From NCBI GenBank assembly GCA_003550325.1, contig QKWP01000078.1, positions 55,224-119,223 of the forward strand: 64,000 nt of DNA, in the 5' to 3' direction. Positions 31,743 through 44,030 of this stretch are shown here, one piece after another. A program made the position numbers and the translations under genes. The DNA is from Gigaspora rosea (Eukaryota; Glomeromycota; Glomeromycetes; Diversisporales; Gigasporaceae). The first letter of the stretch is position 1. Each line of letters opens with the position of its first letter. Under the pieces are notes generated by a model. That model worked only from the letters and a program-made list of their open reading frames with translations, did no database searches and had not been told where the DNA came from.

Positions 31743-32284
31743 TATTAGTTAGTAGTTTCTAATACTGCTAGCTTTAGATATACATCAGCAAATTTTATAT
31801 ATAGCTATATATCGATTACTAACCAGTAAGATATATATCGATACCCATACCCCTTACCAATATCTATCTATAGTGATAGTAATCAATATATATTGATATT
31901 AATCGATATATATCTGATATGATATTAATTAATAATTATTATATTCACATAATTATGCTTTTGAACATTTTACAGGTTTTCGCAAGTTTTCGCAAGTTTT
32001 CGCAATTTAATTATAAATTTTTTTTATTTATTATTATTATATAATATTTTAATTTATTAAATATACAATATTCACAAGTTTTTGCTATTTAATATAAAAT
32101 TTTATTTTTTATTATATACTATATTTTAAATATTTCATATATTATATATTATTAAAAAAAATAATAATAAAAAATAAATCCAAAAAAACGAAACCAAAAA
32201 AAATTGAAAAAATTAAAACAAAAAAAATAAATTATTATATTCACTCATATTCGCTCATATTCGCTTATATTCACTTATATTCGC

Positions 32285-32960
32285 TACTTCTTGCAAAGTG
32301 CCAGAAAGTTAGGTTGTTTTCTTGCAAAGTTCTAAAAGAAGAAATCATAAATAAAATAAAATAAATAAATAAGTAAAAAAAAACAAAAAACAAAACCAAT
32401 AAAATAACAAAAAAAACAAAAATGAAAAAAATAAACTATTATATTTCGCTCATATTCGCTTATATTCAATAATATTCATTCATATTCGTGATTTTTGCAA
32501 AATACCAGAGATGTTAGAATTGGTGTTCTTGTAAAGTGCCAGAAAGTCAAGTCGTTTTCTTGCAAAGTTTCAAAAGAATAAAGAATAAATAAAATAAAAT
32601 AAAGTTAAAAAAATAAGTAAAAAAAAAGAAAACAAACAAAAAACAAAAATGTAAGCAAATTAAATAAAAAATAAACAAAGCTCCAAATCTCCATTTCGAG
32701 TTTATGTTTTTGCAATTTAGAAATTGTCGAAGGTTTCACAAAGTGCCAGAATAAAATAAATTAATAAAAATAAAAAAAAAACAAAAACAAAAAACATGAA
32801 ACGAAAAAATAAATAAAATGAAACCTTGCAAAAACTTGTGAAAACTTGCAAAAACTTGTGTTCTTGAACTTTCGAAATTGCTAGAGAAAGTAGTTGTGTG
32901 TTCTTGCAAAGTGTTGAAAGGCTGAGTTAGCTTGCACTAAGTACTGAAAAGTGCTAGTGG
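32285..32960. repeat. Degenerate tandem repeat with TTGCAAAGTGCCAGAAAG
   Basis: TTCTTGCAAAGTGCCAGAAAG-like words recur near 32290, 32525, 32735 and 32905, separated by A-rich AAATAAATAAAAT runs, a period of about 200-240 bp. Nearby, TATTCGCTCATATTCGCTTA repeats at 32240-32285 and 32448-32490. Confidence 0.6.
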
Positions 32961-33004
32961 TAAAGTGTAGAAATAAAATAAAAAAATTAAAAAATAAAAA
33001 AAAA

Positions 33005-33328
33005 NNNNNNNNNNNNNNNNNNNNNNNNNNNNNNNNNNNNNNNNNNNNNNNNNNNNNNNNNNNNNNNNNNNNNNNNNNNNNNNNNNNNNNNNNNNNNNNN
33101 NNNNNNNNNNNNNNNNNNNNNNNNNNNNNNNNNNNNNNNNNNNNNNNNNNNNNNNNNNNNNNNNNNNNNNNNNNNNNNNNNNNNNNNNNNNNNNNNNNNN
33201 NNNNNNNNNNNNNNNNNNNNNNNNNNNNNNNNNNNNNNNNNNNNNNNNNNNNNNNNNNNNNNNNNNNNNNNNNNNNNNNNNNNNNNNNNNNNNNNNNNNN
33301 NNNNNNNNNNNNNNNNNNNNNNNNNNNN
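33005..33328. other. Assembly gap, 324 N
   Basis: A run of N between an A-run and a T-run. The gap lies roughly at the symmetry axis of the foldback 31776-33768, so a hairpin or homopolymer probably defeated assembly. Any ORF drawn through it is meaningless. Confidence 0.99.
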
Positions 33329-33826
33329 TTTTTTTTTTTTTTTTTTTAGAAAATGGTTTTTTTTATTTTTTAAGTTTTTTTTTCTTTTGTGGTATATATT
33401 TTTATGATCTAGGATACATTACGGATTAGATGAGCATAGGAAATTTTTTAAAAATCTTTTTTGTTTTTTTTTTTTTTTTTTATTTGGTGATTTGGGTTGA
33501 AATTTTTTGTGATGAGTATGTAATCATTAAAGATCTATTAATTGTTATATATCGTTTCAAATAATTATGATTATAATCGATTTATAGATATATAACGATT
33601 TAATATAAAAAATGATATATATCGATTATAGATATATATCGATTTTATCCAATTAATTGATATATAATGATATTTTAATCGATATATAACGATGTTTTAT
33701 AATCGATATAAAACGATTAAGTGCTATATATCAACCAATATCTATGTATAAAATTTTCTGTTATAAATAAAATTCATGATTAGATAGTTTATTTAATTTT
33801 AAAGCTAAAATAGTGTTCTACAATTA

Positions 33827-33975
33827 GGGCACTGACATTTATTAGGTAATATTTTAGGAGTAGGGATCAAGAAAAATCTAAATTTGATTGGCCAAAATTC
33901 TATTTATAGATCTTATCTGGGGGTGGGAATAAGCTCCTATAGTAAATGGATATTAGGTAATAAATATCAGCACCC
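33827..33975. mobile_element. PIF/Harbinger-like MITE, 149 bp
   Basis: GGGCACTGACATTTATTAGG at the left is mirrored by TTAGGTAATAAATATCAGCA and CCC at the right, with TTA on both sides. Same design as 1692-1857. Confidence 0.8.
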
Positions 33976-33978
33976 TTA

Positions 33979-34520
33979 GTATATAAACTGAAATTAGTAC
34001 AAATGATCACTAATAATATCAACCTATATTAATATTAACTTAAGCCACTAATCAAATTTTTACAATTTATATATATCAAAATTCCCTCATATATATCAAC
34101 TTTAATATGAATTTTTGTTAATATCACTATCAACATAATTCTGAACAGGTTCAAATAGGTTGATATTAATGAGAGTTACTATATATATAATTAGCATAAT
34201 GACCCTATTTTGGCAAATAGACTCTATTGTATTTCACACTTGCTTGCTACTAGTGCAGGTTTTAAAGTAAGATACCTTGAGCTTAAACTTATTCTACAAG
34301 CTCTGATTTACTTGAATTTAAAGATCTGCTAATAGTAGCAGACATATATAAAGTGCAAAAGAACCTAATTGCTAAAAGCAGATTTATTATACTAATTTTA
34401 GTGATAACATATATTATATAATATTTTAGAAAGGGAGTTGAAGTCTTTAATATCTTATATTAAATATAAAAGTTCATAATAGCCAATCAAATTGATCTTA
34501 TATAAAAAAAAGGGGACAGG
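33979..34520. other. No gene seen
   Basis: AT-rich. A weak inverted repeat AATATCAACCTATATTAATA / AATAGGTTGATATTAATG spans 34016-34180. Confidence 0.4.
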
Positions 34521-34844
34521 TAGAGTTCCATAATTTGATTTGATTCAATTTGATTCAATCAAATATTTGATCTCAAATTAAATTCAATATAGAAATTTCA
34601 AATTAAATCAAATTCAAATTGACAAAATATATGATTCAATTTGACAAATATTTGAAAGTTTTTATTAAAACTACAGTCAGACCTCTCTATAATCACAAGT
34701 TAGTCGCGCCCTATTTTGGTGATTGTATAGAGGTGTGACTATAAATAAAATATCTTGCCATGGTCACATGACCAAAGGCCAAGAAGTAATATATTTGCGC
34801 ATATTTGAAATACTATTAAAAAATTTAAAATGTTTGATTGTGAA

Positions 34845-35155
34845 AAACTTTTGATCCAGTGGCCCAATTTAGATAAAATGACAAGTTTTGACTAAATGAG
34901 CCAATTCTAAAGAGTCTAAAATCATCCAAATTTAGCTACTAAATGCTAAGATCATTAAAGATTTTTTATTTAGATGTTTAAATTTAATCAATTCTTAAAT
35001 ATGTAAAGTGACACAAATCCTTGACGATCACAGGAGCGTGTGATTGGATTTTAACGATCTTAGGCTCATTAGAATCGTCTCATTGAGACGAACATTTTGG
35101 TAGTTGTTTCATCCAAATCGGGCCACTGCATCAAAAGTTATTTGTTGTCAAACCT
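34845..35155. repeat. Palindrome-family copy
   Basis: The left arm CTTTTGATCCAGTGGCCCAA is mirrored by GGGCCACTGCATCAAAAGTT. The right half keeps the GAATCGTCTCATTGAGACGA hairpin in good condition. Confidence 0.7.
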
Positions 35156-35442
35156 TTAAGAATTTTTAATAAAATATTTTAAATAAACATGAAAATGAAT
35201 ATTGGCCGATCAGATGTTATAATCTATATTTAGTCAAAATTTGTGATTATAACGAGGGTTTTTATTAATAAAATTGATAAAAAAATCAAAATTTTTTTGT
35301 AATAGTGATTTTTAGGTGATTTGTAACTATAGATGTTTTTTAACTATGTATAGATTTGATAGCTATTTACAACTGTAATGATGTTTTTAACTATGTATAA
35401 TTTGATAGCTATTTACACAAAATTTTATTAAGATACTTTCTA

Positions 35443-35622
35443 TGAAACTAGGAGAAATAGATAGATCAAGTTAATTATAATATTGCCAAAAATAGAAAAA
35501 TCTATAGAAAAAATTTAAAAAAATAAGCAAAAAAATTACTATAAATAAAAAAGATTTGTATAAAAATACCAAAAATAAGCAAACTAATACCTGACCTATC
35601 TATATATATTTTAGGGTTATAA
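35443..35622. repeat. Decayed Mutator-type MITE
   Basis: AGATAGATCAAGTTAATTAT and the ending ACCTATCTATATATATTTTA match the interiors of 28111-28288 and 42401-42575. No target duplication. Confidence 0.55.
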
Positions 35623-35875
35623 ACTAGGGCTATTTGGATTAGAAGAACATTTTTTATTTAATACAAAATTCAATTAATTTAGTAAAATTTTGAATAAACT
35701 AAAATTTTGAAAAGTAACCAAAATTTAAAATTTTTTAAAAATTACAAATAAATTTGATTAATTTAATTTGATTTGATTAAATCAAATTCAAATTAAAGGT
35801 TTATTTGATTTGATCAAATTCAAATATGTCTAATATTCAATTTAATTTGACTTTGAGGAACTCTAAAGATAGGGG

Positions 35876-36985
35876 TATAGTAAAATAATATTACATAATA
35901 TATATCACCATCCTTACTAAATTACATATTTTATTTTGCTATATGTACTAATTGTAAAATTCTATTTTTATAACTTTTAAAAATTTTAAAGTTGTATATA
36001 TGAGTTCCATTTTCAGACCCTAGATATGAAACTTAAGTTACTCAAAATAGCAGGATTCTATATAGATTTTGTATTGATTTTTATAGAGATAAGAGAACTT
36101 TACTTTCTTAAGTAGTTGTAAAAAGCTATATTTGACTTTTGTCCAAAGGTATTATAATTATTATAAATTATAGATAACTATAAAAATATTAGAGTTAGTC
36201 TAAATTTTATATATTTATTAGGCAGAAAAAAGTATATTATTCTCTTTTTTTATCTTAATAAAGAGTAAATTATAGAGAGTTTGAGTTTGAAAAAACTAAA
36301 GTTCTAGCTTTTGAAATAAGAGTAGAAGTATTAAGAAGTTTTCTCTTAGCCAAAATTGTTATTTATTGAATTTATTTAGTACTTGTAAAATATTTGTTAT
36401 TCTAGTTAAAATTATATTATTAGTTGTGATTTTATAATATATGTTTTGAACTCTATTTAGTTTATAGTCTAGTTAAAGAATAAGATTAAATTAATTACTT
36501 TTTATATTTAAACTTAAATTAATTATGTAGTAATCCGCAGCTAAAGAGTCAAAATTTCTTAGTAAAAATTAGCAAAGTTTAACTAATTGCCTTATATGAA
36601 AGTGGAATGCTATATATTTCTGATTATAATAAAAAAACCCTATAGTAAACAATTAATAAACACTTATATACATTATATACTAACATGATTTTAATGATTT
36701 AACTATCATTAGAATCCAAAAAGTTGGCTCTGCAAAGTTTAATTAGAAATTATAAATGGTTTGCTTAGTAAAAAAAATACTTATATATATAGTAAAGCCC
36801 CATTTACACATTATAGAAATTTACTATTAAATGTCTGCTATGATTTATTATGAAATATCAATCATATTATACCCTTTATCTGCAATCTTCTACTTAAATA
36901 CTTTGGCTACCTGATTTATTAACAATTAATCTCTGCTATAGTTTAATTAATTTAAAACTTTTGATCTTTTGCACTCTAAAATAGT
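35876..36985. other. No gene seen
   Basis: AT-rich with no repeat boundary or coding signal that I can support. Confidence 0.4.
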
Positions 36986-37652
36986 AACATCAGCAAATTT
37001 TATATATAGATATATATCGATTACTAACCAAGTGGATATATATCGATTACTAGCACTTCTGCTAATTTCTATCAATAGTAATTATAATTGATATATATCC
37101 ATGATAGTTAATAATCGATATATAACCAATATATAGATAGTGATTATAATCAATATATATCCATAATAGTTAATAATCGATATATAATTAATATACAAAA
37201 CTAATGCATTTGTATTATAATAATTATCTGCTCGATTATATAGTACAATAATTATATTATTAAAATTAAAATTTATTGATAAGTTTTGATACTATATACA
37301 AGTTTATTTTTAATAACTAATTGCTCCAACTTTTAAATAAATAATAGCAACAAAAAGTAGCAACTAAATACAATATACTAATACAATACCGTGTTGTATT
37401 AGTGCTTAAAAAAAAAATCACCAAAATCTTCCCAAAGATGAAAATTGATTAAACTACTACAAACTTTCAAAGTTCCTTCTATTTATACTTGAGAAAATAC
37501 CAAAAACCATGTTACTAAACAATGAAACCCACCAACAACGATAATACAAAGATAGTGAAAGCACTTCCAAAGGCTCCAAAAACGATAACGAAGACAATGA
37601 CACTAAAGCGACTTACCTAGTTAAAAAAACTACTCGAACTATAGCATATCGG

Positions 37653-38533
37653 CGTGTTTGGTTCATCATAATTGAGTAACCCCAAAATTTTGGGGTCCAA
37701 ATGTAGATCAATTTTTATAGTCGAATTTTATAAAACGAATTATTACAAGTATACTAAAGTACGTAGTATATTTTACTATCAGCTATATAAAAATATGACT
37801 ACTGTATAAACTTTTTAATATTTGTACATAGTGTATATAGAAGCACTAAATAGAAAAGATTTAACTTGAATAATCGTAGTATTATTAATAAAAATATATA
37901 TTTGTATATAAATTGTCTCCACTAAAACAACATTAATAAAAATTACCATATAGAGAATATCATGTAAGATATTTACCAAATATTCCTACAAAGGCATTCT
38001 CACTGCTAAATACTTGATTTCCAATGGTGCGATGATAGTTTTTTAGATGCTTCTAAATTTCTCATATCATAGCATTTTTAATATAATCAAGCTCATAGTT
38101 AGATAGTGGCAATATATATGCAAAGACAGTATATTATGGTCCTTATATTTTATTGTTTCATGATGTTTAAGACCACGTTGAGTCTTGTAAGATCGTGAAG
38201 TGTACAAAGAGAACAAGTAAATCTTGAAGTACTAATGAATTAGACATAACTAGCTATTTAAATAGTTAATATATAAAATAAAACTTATATAACAATAATT
38301 CTACTATACTATATACCTATAGATCAAAAAGATAATGGGTTGAGGCTTTGAACGATGGGTTCCAACACGTTTACTTATATTTTTTATAGTAAATAAATAT
38401 TTTTGAGGTGTTATTTAAATGATTTTCATACTCACATTATATTAAAATAGGGTGTAATCAGTGTATGATCTAATAAATTTTGGGGTACTATAGTATAATT
38501 TTGTGACCCTAAAAACCAAACACGCCGATATGG
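37653..38533. mobile_element. PIF/Harbinger-like element with GGCGTGTTTGGTT ends
   Basis: ATATCGGCGTGTTTGGTT at the left and AACCAAACACGCCGATAT at the right. GG-rich ends with TGTTTGGTT are characteristic of Tourist/PIF elements. The flanking ATAT is part of the symmetrical ends, so the target duplication cannot be separated. Just inside both ends, the words ACCCCAAAATTTTGGGGT and TTTTGGGGTACTATAGTATA lie near the symmetrical position. About 880 bp, no transposase. Confidence 0.65.
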
Positions 38534-38559
38534 ACTTCAGGACTTATTTACCAACAAGA

Positions 38560-38790
38560 ACATCAAGAGCCTAAAACCCTTAAACAATATCAACGAAGTG
38601 GCAAAAGTAAAACACCATTACTTCACCGCAAGAACGCTGTCACTTAGCTGAAAGAATGCCATTACTTCACCATAAGAACATTATCATTTTACTGCAAGAA
38701 TGCGATTTTACAACAAGAACCTCATCGCTTCATGGCAAAAACAGCATCGCTTTATTGCAAGTCAAAATGCTGAAAACACCACCAAATAAA
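38560..38790. repeat. Degenerate short tandem repeat
   Basis: Recurring CATTACTTCACCGCAAGAAC-like words about every 25-35 bp (TTACTTCACC, TTTTACTGCAAGAATGC, CATCGCTTCATGGC, TCGCTTTATTGCAAG). Confidence 0.6.
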
Positions 38791-39831
38791 AAAAACACCA
38801 AAAAATATATTAGTGTTAGTTGTAATGATAACAAAAAAAGAAAAAAAAAACATACTAAAAAAATACTTATCTTTATATAGATTTGTGCATCTACTTTTTC
38901 GCCGGTAATAATTTACCATTCTTAAGAATAAATGTACTTCTATAAGGTAGATGGGAAATCTCTACTTCACGATTCTTCTAATCCGCTTGGGTCAACCTCT
39001 ATGCCCAACAACATACCTGTATATTTTAATTCTTTTTGTTGGTCTAATTTCCATCAGAAAGTTGCTTCCTAGTCGTTTCTTATTTGCAAATTATATTTTG
39101 TCTTTGTTGTTATTGTTTCCAAATGGCCTCTTCAGTTCTTCAGTTTCTTTCAGTTACCTAGTGGGTTATAGGTTTTTGGGTTTTTCTAAGTTCTAAAAGA
39201 AAAATAAATATGAAAAAAATAAAAATATAAAAAAAAAAATAAATAAAAACAAAATAAATACATAAAAAAAATAAAAAAATAAATAAACGAATAAAAAAAA
39301 TTAAATAAACGAATAAAAAAAATAAATAAACGAATAAAAAAAAATTAAAAAAATTATAAAATCAAAATAAAAAATATAAGTTATAAAAAAAAAATCAAAC
39401 TAAAAAATAAGAATAAGATCAAAAGATCAAAATACAGAAATAAAAAAGATCAAAAGATCAAAATAAAAAAAGATTAAATTAATTTAAAAAAACACGCAGA
39501 GATCTCAAAATTAAAATTTTTTATTATTTTTTTGATGTAGAACGGTAAATCAAAGATACAAAGCTATGAAAGTTTTCACATTATTATTATAATTGATATA
39601 TTTACATATAACGATTTATATCAAAAAATGATATATATCGATTATAAATATATATCAATTTTTAACCAGTTAATCGATATATAGCATTATTTTTAATTGA
39701 TATAAAACAATTAAATATTATATATCAATCAATATATATGTTTAAAAAATTTTCTGATGAAAGCACTATATAAATAAAATAGAATTAGAACTACTATGAG
39801 AAAAATCATTTATATTTTAAATATTATTATA

Positions 39832-39939
39832 AAGTTCGAATAAGCCATATATAACTTGTTAAAAACTAAACTTTTTCAAATTTTTACATAGTAAAAAAAA
39901 ACAGTGCTAGCAGTTCAGATTAGAGAGAGTTTACTGTAT
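39832..39939. mobile_element. pogo/Tc1-like MITE, right part
   Basis: GAATAAGCCATATATAACTT through CAGATTAGAGAGAGTTTACT, matching the right two-thirds of 18022-18202. The left end is missing. Confidence 0.65.
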
Positions 39940-39999
39940 TAAGCTAAGTAAAAACTAGAAATGTATCTATAAATAGAAGTTTGCATTTTATATTGTATT

Positions 40000-40238
40000 C
40001 TAGAATTAGAGCTATAAATAAAATTCCTACTTTATTTTATATTCTAGGGTTATATTATATATAGAAAACAGTTTATATAGGGCTAGAGTTAGATAATTTA
40101 TAAACAAACCAAATTTAATTGGTTAAAATTTTATATATAGAGCATATAAAAGCTAACAAAAACTAATTTTAATTAGTTGAAAAAGCAGTTATAGTTAAAA
40201 GCTTACATTTTATATTATATTTTAGAGTTATATTATAT
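40000..40238. repeat. About 145 bp tandem repeat (left part)
   Basis: AGGGCTAGAGTTAGATAATT, CCAAATTTAATTGGTTAAAA and TATATTATATTTTAGAGTTA recur at 41312-41475, and partly earlier at 40020-40080. The foldback 40239-41311 split the array. Confidence 0.7.
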
Positions 40239-41311
40239 GGATTCGTATTATTTCACCAACAATCACTTTACAGATATTAGAGTTCCTCAAATTCAAATCA
40301 AATCAAATATTGGGTCAATTTGAATTTGATCAAATCAAATTGACCCTGGTTTGAATTTGATTTGATTCAAATATTTGATTCAAACATTTGAAGATCAAAT
40401 CAAATTGCGGAACACTAACAGACATAACACTACACCGACAACCATTTTACTGTCAAGCTTTTTTTATCGACAAATAACTCGCTGACACTCGATTTGCCAA
40501 CAAGCATGTTTTCACTGACACGTTGATTTTACCGACACACACTTCACTGACAGTTAATTTTACTGACAAATCAACTTACCAACAAGTTCATTTTACTGAA
40601 AATAGAATTTACTGACAAGATTATTCTACCAACAATACAATTCACCACAAACAATTCGCCGACAAACAATTCGCCAGATGCCTTAAGTATCACAGTTGAT
40701 GCTAAAGTTATAGGGTCTCGATTTGAAACTATAAGCACTGCTAAAATCTACATATACTCTATAAATATGAAATCTATACCCAAACCCCACCCTAACCCTA
40801 TAAGACAAAGCCGAAAAAAAACAAACATCCAAAGAAAATTTTAAAATTTTATATCAAAATAGGCCATAACTTCAGCATTAGCCGTGACAATAATTATTAT
40901 TATCATCATTAATAAAATGAGCAATTTTTATTGTCATTATTAATAAATTGCATAATACGTAATTATTCTTAGTAGTTTATTACACTGCTGTGGTCTCATA
41001 TATCAATGAGTTGTATTGTCAGCAATTGTATTGTCGGCAAATCATATTGTCGACAAATTGTATTGTCGGTAGAATAAGCTTGTCGGTATATTCTATTTTC
41101 AGTAAAATGAGCTTGTTCGTAAGTTGATTTTGTCGATAAATATAATTGTCGATGAAGTGTGTGCGGTAAAATCAACTTGTCTGTGAAAAGGAACTTGTCA
41201 GTAAATCAAGTGTCAGCAAATTTTGTGTCGGTAAAAAAAGCTTGTCGGTAAAATGATTGTTGGTATAGGTTGATGTCTGTGAAGTGATTGTTGGCAATTT
41301 GATTGCCACCC
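40239..41311. mobile_element. Mutator-type foldback element, copy 2
   Basis: Same element as 19061-19974, in the same orientation: GGATTCGTATTATTTCACCA to GTTGGCAATTTGATTGCCAC. It is flanked by the 9 bp duplication ATATTATAT (40230-40238 and 41312-41320). Arms again consist of ACCGACAA / TTGTCGGT words. It carries an extra nested MITE at 40278-40417. Confidence 0.85.
40278..40417. mobile_element. hAT-like MITE in the foldback arm
   Basis: TAGAGTTCCTCAAATTCAAA and the mirrored CAAATTGCGGAACACTA, with 8 bp flanks ACAGATAT / ACAGACAT. Absent from the sister foldback copy at 19061-19974, which provides the empty site. Confidence 0.75.
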
Positions 41312-41475
41312 ATATTATATAGGGCTAGGGTTAGATAATTTATAAATGAACCAAATTTAATTGGTTAAAATTTTTATATATAGAGCATATAGAAGCCAAA
41401 TAGAACTAATTTGATTGGTTAAAAAAGCGATTATAGTTAAAAGTTTATACTTTATATTATATTCTAGAGTTATAT
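41312..41475. repeat. About 145 bp tandem repeat (right part)
   Basis: Continues the array of 40000-40238 after the foldback insertion. Confidence 0.7.
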
Positions 41476-42400
41476 ATAATTTTAGTTCTGGCTATATCAA
41501 CCCTCTATCCCTACTCAGTAAGTTTTTCAAAGTGGCCTGTCAGAATGACAGTCATATAAAAGCAAGAGTCAGGTGGCATATAATTTAGATGTTAGTTATT
41601 CATATTTAGGTAGATACATTTTATAACCTGTCAGGATAACAATTAATTATACAAAATAATACAGCCTATTACCTGTCAGTACAATAGTTATAGAAAAATT
41701 ACACAATACTAAAAAGCTACATAGGTTGCTTGATAAGCAGGAGAATAATATCCATTTGTATTTTTATAGTATAACCCAGAAATAAGAGACAAAACAAAAT
41801 AATTTTTAAGATTTTACTTCATTCCAAGAAACAAAACTATCACAATTTGGGCCTAGCATTGTCTCAAATATTTTTAATAATTTATTGCATTTGCAGAGGA
41901 CCCAGACATATAGTACAAAGGTCATACATTACATATTTCAGCAAAAACCCCCAAAATTTGAGAAGTAAAAAAACAGTTTTTGGCAATTATCTTGGCATCC
42001 AGTAGTCCAATTTGAATAAACTTTTTTTTAAAATGAAGCTCTCAGAGAGGCGCATCTAAAAAAAATGTTTATTCAATTCTGATTTCTGGATTAGAAGTTT
42101 TTAAGTAAATATAGTTTTGTCATTTTTAGCAAATTAGATCAAAATTGGCCAAATCCAGTTATGCCCTATATGAGAAATATTCAGGGTCCTACTAGTAGTA
42201 ATATTTTAATAAGTAAAATTTATATAATATACATAATTAATTTTAAATCACTCAATATTTAAATATGTGCTATATTGTATATTATTCTATAAATTGTGAA
42301 AAATGAACATATCAATCAATATTGTTATACAAAAATCTTTAATATTAACTTTTATATAGTTTGATTTATATAGTATATTGCATACTCCAATATCACATAA
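41476..42400. other. No gene seen
   Basis: Three ACCTGTCAG-type words (41538, 41626 and 41672) and AT-rich DNA. Nothing coding. Confidence 0.4.
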
Positions 42401-42575
42401 GGACCCTAAAATATACATAGATAGGCCAGATTAATTATAGGTTTACTAAAAAAGAAAGATCAGCAGAAAAACTTCAAAATAAGCAAAAAATTACTATAAA
42501 TAGAAAAGATTTGCATAAAAATACTCAAAAATAAGCAAACTTATACCTAACCTATCTATGTATATTTCGGGGTCC
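42401..42575. mobile_element. Mutator-type MITE
   Basis: GGACCCTAAAATATACATAG to CTATGTATATTTCGGGGTCC, flanked by TATCACATAA / TATCACATAT (10 bp, one mismatch). Sister of 28111-28288. Confidence 0.85.
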
Positions 42576-42723
42576 TATCACATATATACAATAACCTTAA
42601 TTTTTATTCATATTTTTATTAAATAATATTATATTGGTTCCAGTAAAATAATTCCTTCTAGCAAAAACTTCACTAGAACCACTAAAAGACTGAAATTATC
42701 TGAATGTCTAGTGAAGTTCCAGC

Positions 42724-42903
42724 TAGGGTTTTTTGATTCAATTTGATTCGATCAAATATTTGATTTCAAATCAAATTCAAATACAGAAATTTCATTTGTT
42801 TTGATTTAATTTGATCAAATCAAATTCAAATCATGAGCTTATTCGATTTGATCAAATTCAAATATGCCTAATATTCGATTCAATTCGACTTTGAAGAGCC
42901 CTA
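42724..42903. mobile_element. hAT-like MITE, 180 bp
   Basis: TAGGGTTTTTTGATTCAATT at the left, TTTGAAGAGCCCTA at the right, 8 bp flanks GTTCCAGC / GTTCTAGC. The interior is made of CAAATCAAATTCAAAT-type repeats as in 40278-40417 and 34521-35875. Confidence 0.8.
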
Positions 42904-43107
42904 GTTCTAGCTTCCAGTCAACAATACTGACATAAATATATACATATTTTTTAGTACTAATATCTAATTTATTAAGACTACTCATTATATCTAGCAAATA
43001 AATTAACAGTTTGTATATTTTTCTATAGCTTTTTAATGTTCTTTAATTCCAATATGCTTATCTAAGCATAAAAAAATCTGTGCTCAGTTTTTAAACACAT
43101 GATATCA

Positions 43108-43310
43108 TATGTATATATCGTGCATCAGATCGATTTTTGCGTCAGATTAAACCCGGCCTAAATTAGATTAGGGTTAGAGTAAAATTACGGTAAAGTTAGA
43201 GATTAGTTTGGGCTAGTTGTTGCCGATCATTTAATGCTGGTCAACTGATAGTCATCTGACATGCGTCAGATTCAATCTGACACAAGTTTTAATCTAACGC
43301 ACAACATATA
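43108..43310. mobile_element. MITE with GTGCATCAGATCGA ends
   Basis: GTATATATCGTGCATCAGAT and GCGTCAGATTAAAC at the left are mirrored by GTTTTAATCTAACGC and GCACAACATATATAC at the right. No ORF; target duplication unclear. Confidence 0.55.
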
Positions 43311-44030
43311 TACTGGTTTTATACTGGTTTTGTATTGGTTTTTGTGTAATATTTCAAAAATTTTTTCATTTACTAAATTTTAAAATTGGTGTATAGGGAA
43401 TTAAATATATATAAATTCAAATTATTAAATAATTTCAAACTAACTTAAACCTCTCACATCAAATGATTTGATTTTTACAAAATAAGTTTATATTCAATCT
43501 GAACTATATAATAGTGTTATATTCAAATTTAAATAACTTATTTTAAAAACTTTAATGCCTAATGTTCTTTTACTTATCCAATAATATAGATTAAGTTAAT
43601 AAGATCTAATATAATAAATATTTGAATAACTTTTTTTTTTGAACTATTTTTTTATATTCTTCATTATATAAATATATAGCTTTTAATACTTTAATACTTT
43701 ATTGTAGAATTAGCAAAAAATTTTTGCTGGTTCTTTCTACTAGTATTTTATTTAAAGAAATTTTGATAAATAGTAAAATCTAGATAATGCCAATAATTAA
43801 TAAAACCTGTACTTTCCTACTTAATCATTTTATATAATGTGTATATATGAACTTGAAATTTTTCTATAAATAAAATTCATTCACTAAAAAGTAATACATA
43901 TAGAATATAACTAATGTAATTGTAAATAATTTTAAATTTAATGGCTTACTTAGTTAATAAATGTTTTTATTTATACAATAAGTAAATAAATTAAACTTTT
44001 TATACTTATTACTAAATTGATTTTTTGTTT
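43311..44030. other. No gene seen
   Basis: AT-rich; a short TATACTGGTTTTATACTGGTTT repeat at its start. Confidence 0.4.

Larger units (their letters stand above)
31776..33768. mobile_element. ATATATCGAT-rich foldback element, copy 1 (contains gap)
   Basis: The left end CAGCAAATTTTATATATAG and the right end mirrored as AAAATTTTCTG near 33765. Subterminal arrays of ATATATCGAT on both sides (31800-31930 and 33545-33730). The interior is A-rich left of the gap and T-rich right of it. A sister element is at 36986-39763. No target duplication could be defined and no transposase is visible. The superfamily is unassigned; CAG ends recall hAT or CACTA types, but this is weak. Confidence 0.55.
34521..35875. 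mobile_element. hAT-like element with nested repeats
   Basis: The left end TAGAGTTCCATAATTTGATT at 34521 and the right end TTTGAGGAACTCTA at 35875 are inverted repeats. The 8 bp flanks GGGACAGG and AAGATAGG differ only by transitions, consistent with an old 8 bp target duplication as in hAT. The subterminal parts are (R)AAATCAAATTTGA-type repeats. The middle (about 34674-35620) contains later insertions: a TC-rich inverted repeat CAGTCAGACCTCTCTATAAT (34676), a palindrome (34845-35155), and a MITE (35443-35622). Confidence 0.6.
36986..39763. mobile_element. ATATATCGAT-rich foldback element, copy 2
   Basis: Same ends as 31776-33768: CAGCAAATTTTATATATAG at the left and AAAATTTTCTG at the right (39763). 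ATATATCGAT/ATCGATATAT arrays lie at 36995-37200 and 39590-39750. The interior includes the GGCGTGTTTGGTT element (37653-38533), degenerate repeats (38560-38790) and an A-rich tract with AAATAAACGAATAAA repeats (39290-39340). A frame at 38951-39196 is strongly hydrophobic but without any recognisable motif. Confidence 0.55.

Noticed and set aside
32951..33349. 132-codon ORF
   Set aside because: Spans the assembly gap; almost all residues are N-derived.
38951..39196. Hydrophobic ORF suggestive of a membrane protein
   Set aside because: No motif, no homologous context, inside a foldback element; Leu/Phe/Ser richness is expected from TC-rich DNA.
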